Assembly (NCBI RefSeq): GCF_000961795.1 | Contig: NZ_LADU01000117.1 | Span: 1 to 34,778, forward strand | Direction: 5' to 3' | Source: Hyphomonas sp. BRH_c22 | GTDB lineage: Bacteria > Pseudomonadota > Alphaproteobacteria > Caulobacterales > Hyphomonadaceae | Length of the DNA: 34,778 nt | Shown: positions 33,502-34,778 of the stretch, one piece after another | Numbering within the stretch: the first letter of the stretch is position 1 | Layout of the letters: every line of letters begins with the position of its first letter | Translations under genes and position numbers: made by a program | Notes under the pieces: model-generated | Told to the model about the DNA's origin: nothing | Database searches by the model: none | The model's input: only the letters and a program-made list of their open reading frames with translations

Positions 33502-34778
33502 CAGAGTTTCAGTGCACGCAGGCGCAGGGCGTTTCCGATCACCGAGACCGATGACAGGCTCATCGCCGCCGCCGCAATCATCGGGCTCAGCAGCAATCCG
33601 AACACAGGGTACAGGACGCCCGCCGCCAGCGGGATGCCGAGCGTATTGTAGATGAAGGCGAAGAACAGGTTCTGGCGAATGTTGCGCATCGTTGCATGGC
33701 TGAGAGTGATGGCTTTTGCGATGCCTGCCATGTCGCCCTTCACCAGCGTGACGCTGGCGCTTTCCATCGCCACATCTGTGCCGGTGCCCATGGCGATGCC
33801 GACGTCGGCCTGCGCCAGCGCCGGGGCGTCGTTGATGCCGTCGCCGGCCATCGCCACGACGGCGCCGTCGGCCTGCAATTCCTTGATGATCCGGTTCTTG
33901 TCTTCCGGCGAAACGTCCGCACGCACGTCGTCGATGCCCACTTGCCGGGCCACGGCGCCGGCCGTCGCCGCGCTGTCGCCGGTCAGCATCACGACTTTCA
34001 GGCCTTGCTTGTGCAGCGCTGCAATGGCGTCCTTTGTCGTCGCCTTGATCGGGTCAGCGACGCCGATCAGGCCGGCCGCCTTGCCGTTCACGGCAACGAA
34101 CATCACGGTCTGGCCATCATTCCTGTAGGTCTCCGCCGCTTTGGCGCGCGCTTCATTAAAGCCGCCTGTCCGCCGCATCATCTTCGCATTGCCGATGGCG
34201 ACCGAATTACCATCAACGCTGCCCTGCGCGCCTTCGCCCGTGACGGATTCGAAATCCTGCGCGGCGCTCACGCTGATGCCGCGGTCTTTCGCGCCCTGGA
34301 CAATCGCTGCCGCCAGGGGATGCTCGCTCGCCGCCTCAACCGCGGCAACCAGTGCCAGCAATCCGGCTTCATCCCAGCCGTCTGCGGGCTCAACCGTCAC
34401 CAGTTTCGGCTTGCCTTCGGTCAGCGTGCCGGTCTTGTCGACGACCACCGTATCGACTTTCTCCAATGTCTCCAGCGCCTCGGCATTGCGGATCAATATG
34501 CCGCTCTGCGCGCCCTTGCCGGTGCCCACCATGATCGACATCGGCGTCGCAAGGCCCAGTGCGCACGGGCATGCAATGATCAGCACGGCGACGGCATTGA
34601 CCAGCGCAAAGACCAGCGCCGGATCCGGCCCGAACACGGCCCACACGATGAATGTCAGCACAGCCGTTGCCACCACGGCCGGCACGAACCAGGCCGCCAC
34701 CGCGTCCGCCAGCCGCTGGATCGGCGCCCGCGAGCGCTGCGCCTCGGACACCATGCGCACGATCTGCGCCAGCACCGT
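33501..34778 (-). CDS. copA: Copper-translocating P-type ATPase, C-terminal part
   Basis: The last 425 codons of a P1B-type ATPase; the N-terminus, with any metal-binding domains, lies beyond the right edge. The CPC metal site is in [21 protein letters not shown]. The phosphorylation site is [12 protein letters not shown], the actuator-to-nucleotide region has [10 protein letters not shown], and the hinge is [26 protein letters not shown]. The C-terminal helices contain [16 protein letters not shown] and [17 protein letters not shown], where YN and MSxSS fit the copper(I) exporter subgroup. It pumps Cu(I) from the cytoplasm. It overlaps the APC permease start. Confidence 0.96.

Overview
The window looks like chromosomal DNA of a high-GC alphaproteobacterium. 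The best guess is a relative of Hyphomonas (Hyphomonadaceae). This rests on an alphaproteobacterial housekeeping cluster (murA, DUF2948, hisD, UPF0262, infA, maf), a DUF4170 domain next to a CysQ-type phosphatase and PmbA, a large TonB-dependent receptor beside a secreted S9 peptidase, and propionyl/methylmalonyl-CoA and acyl-CoA type metabolism. Genus is inference from gene style; no rRNA is present.

Region by region: (1) 1-2070 holds the start of methylmalonyl-CoA mutase small subunit (minus strand, cut by the window edge), then a translationally coupled carboxymuconolactone-decarboxylase-like protein and short-chain dehydrogenase. (2) 2237-5983 holds a four-helix membrane protein resembling hydroxylaminobenzene mutase, a carotenoid oxygenase divergent from a TetR regulator, and a nitronate-monooxygenase-like flavoprotein closed by a strong terminator. 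(3) 6078-6536 is a decayed phage- or GTA-type lysis remnant: the N-terminus of an M15 peptidase with an amber stop, fused to the tail of a 3-TM holin. (4) 6583-9501 has an amidase and a glycerol kinase. (5) 9511-15892 is visibly less GC-rich and carries a sulfotransferase, a 1042-residue TonB-dependent receptor and a divergent secreted S9 peptidase, plausibly a peptide-scavenging pair. (6) 15966-17461 has tRNA-Thr(GGU), a small basic ORF and a P450. (7) 17553-22591 is the murA-DUF2948-hisD-UPF0262 operon, a divergent cupin, then infA-maf. (8) 22647-23935 is a three-gene ECF sigma operon with two membrane proteins. (9) 24088-26039 holds a tyrosine/dual-specificity phosphatase, a lipoprotein and small membrane proteins including a MAPEG protein. 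(10) 26084-30303 holds pmbA, a CysQ-DUF4170 fusion and an ABC exporter. (11) 30355-34778, on the minus strand, holds an enoyl-CoA hydratase preceded by a DsbA/FrnE-like oxidoreductase, and a copper operon copA - APC permease - csoR with overlapping genes.

I did not find a CRISPR array, an intact prophage, an insertion sequence or an obvious defence system. The observations most worth a second look are the lysis-cassette fossil, the CysQ-DUF4170 fusion that keeps an internal ribosome binding site, four perfectly phased 12-bp DnaA-box-like repeats inside hisD, and the APC permease embedded between copA and csoR.
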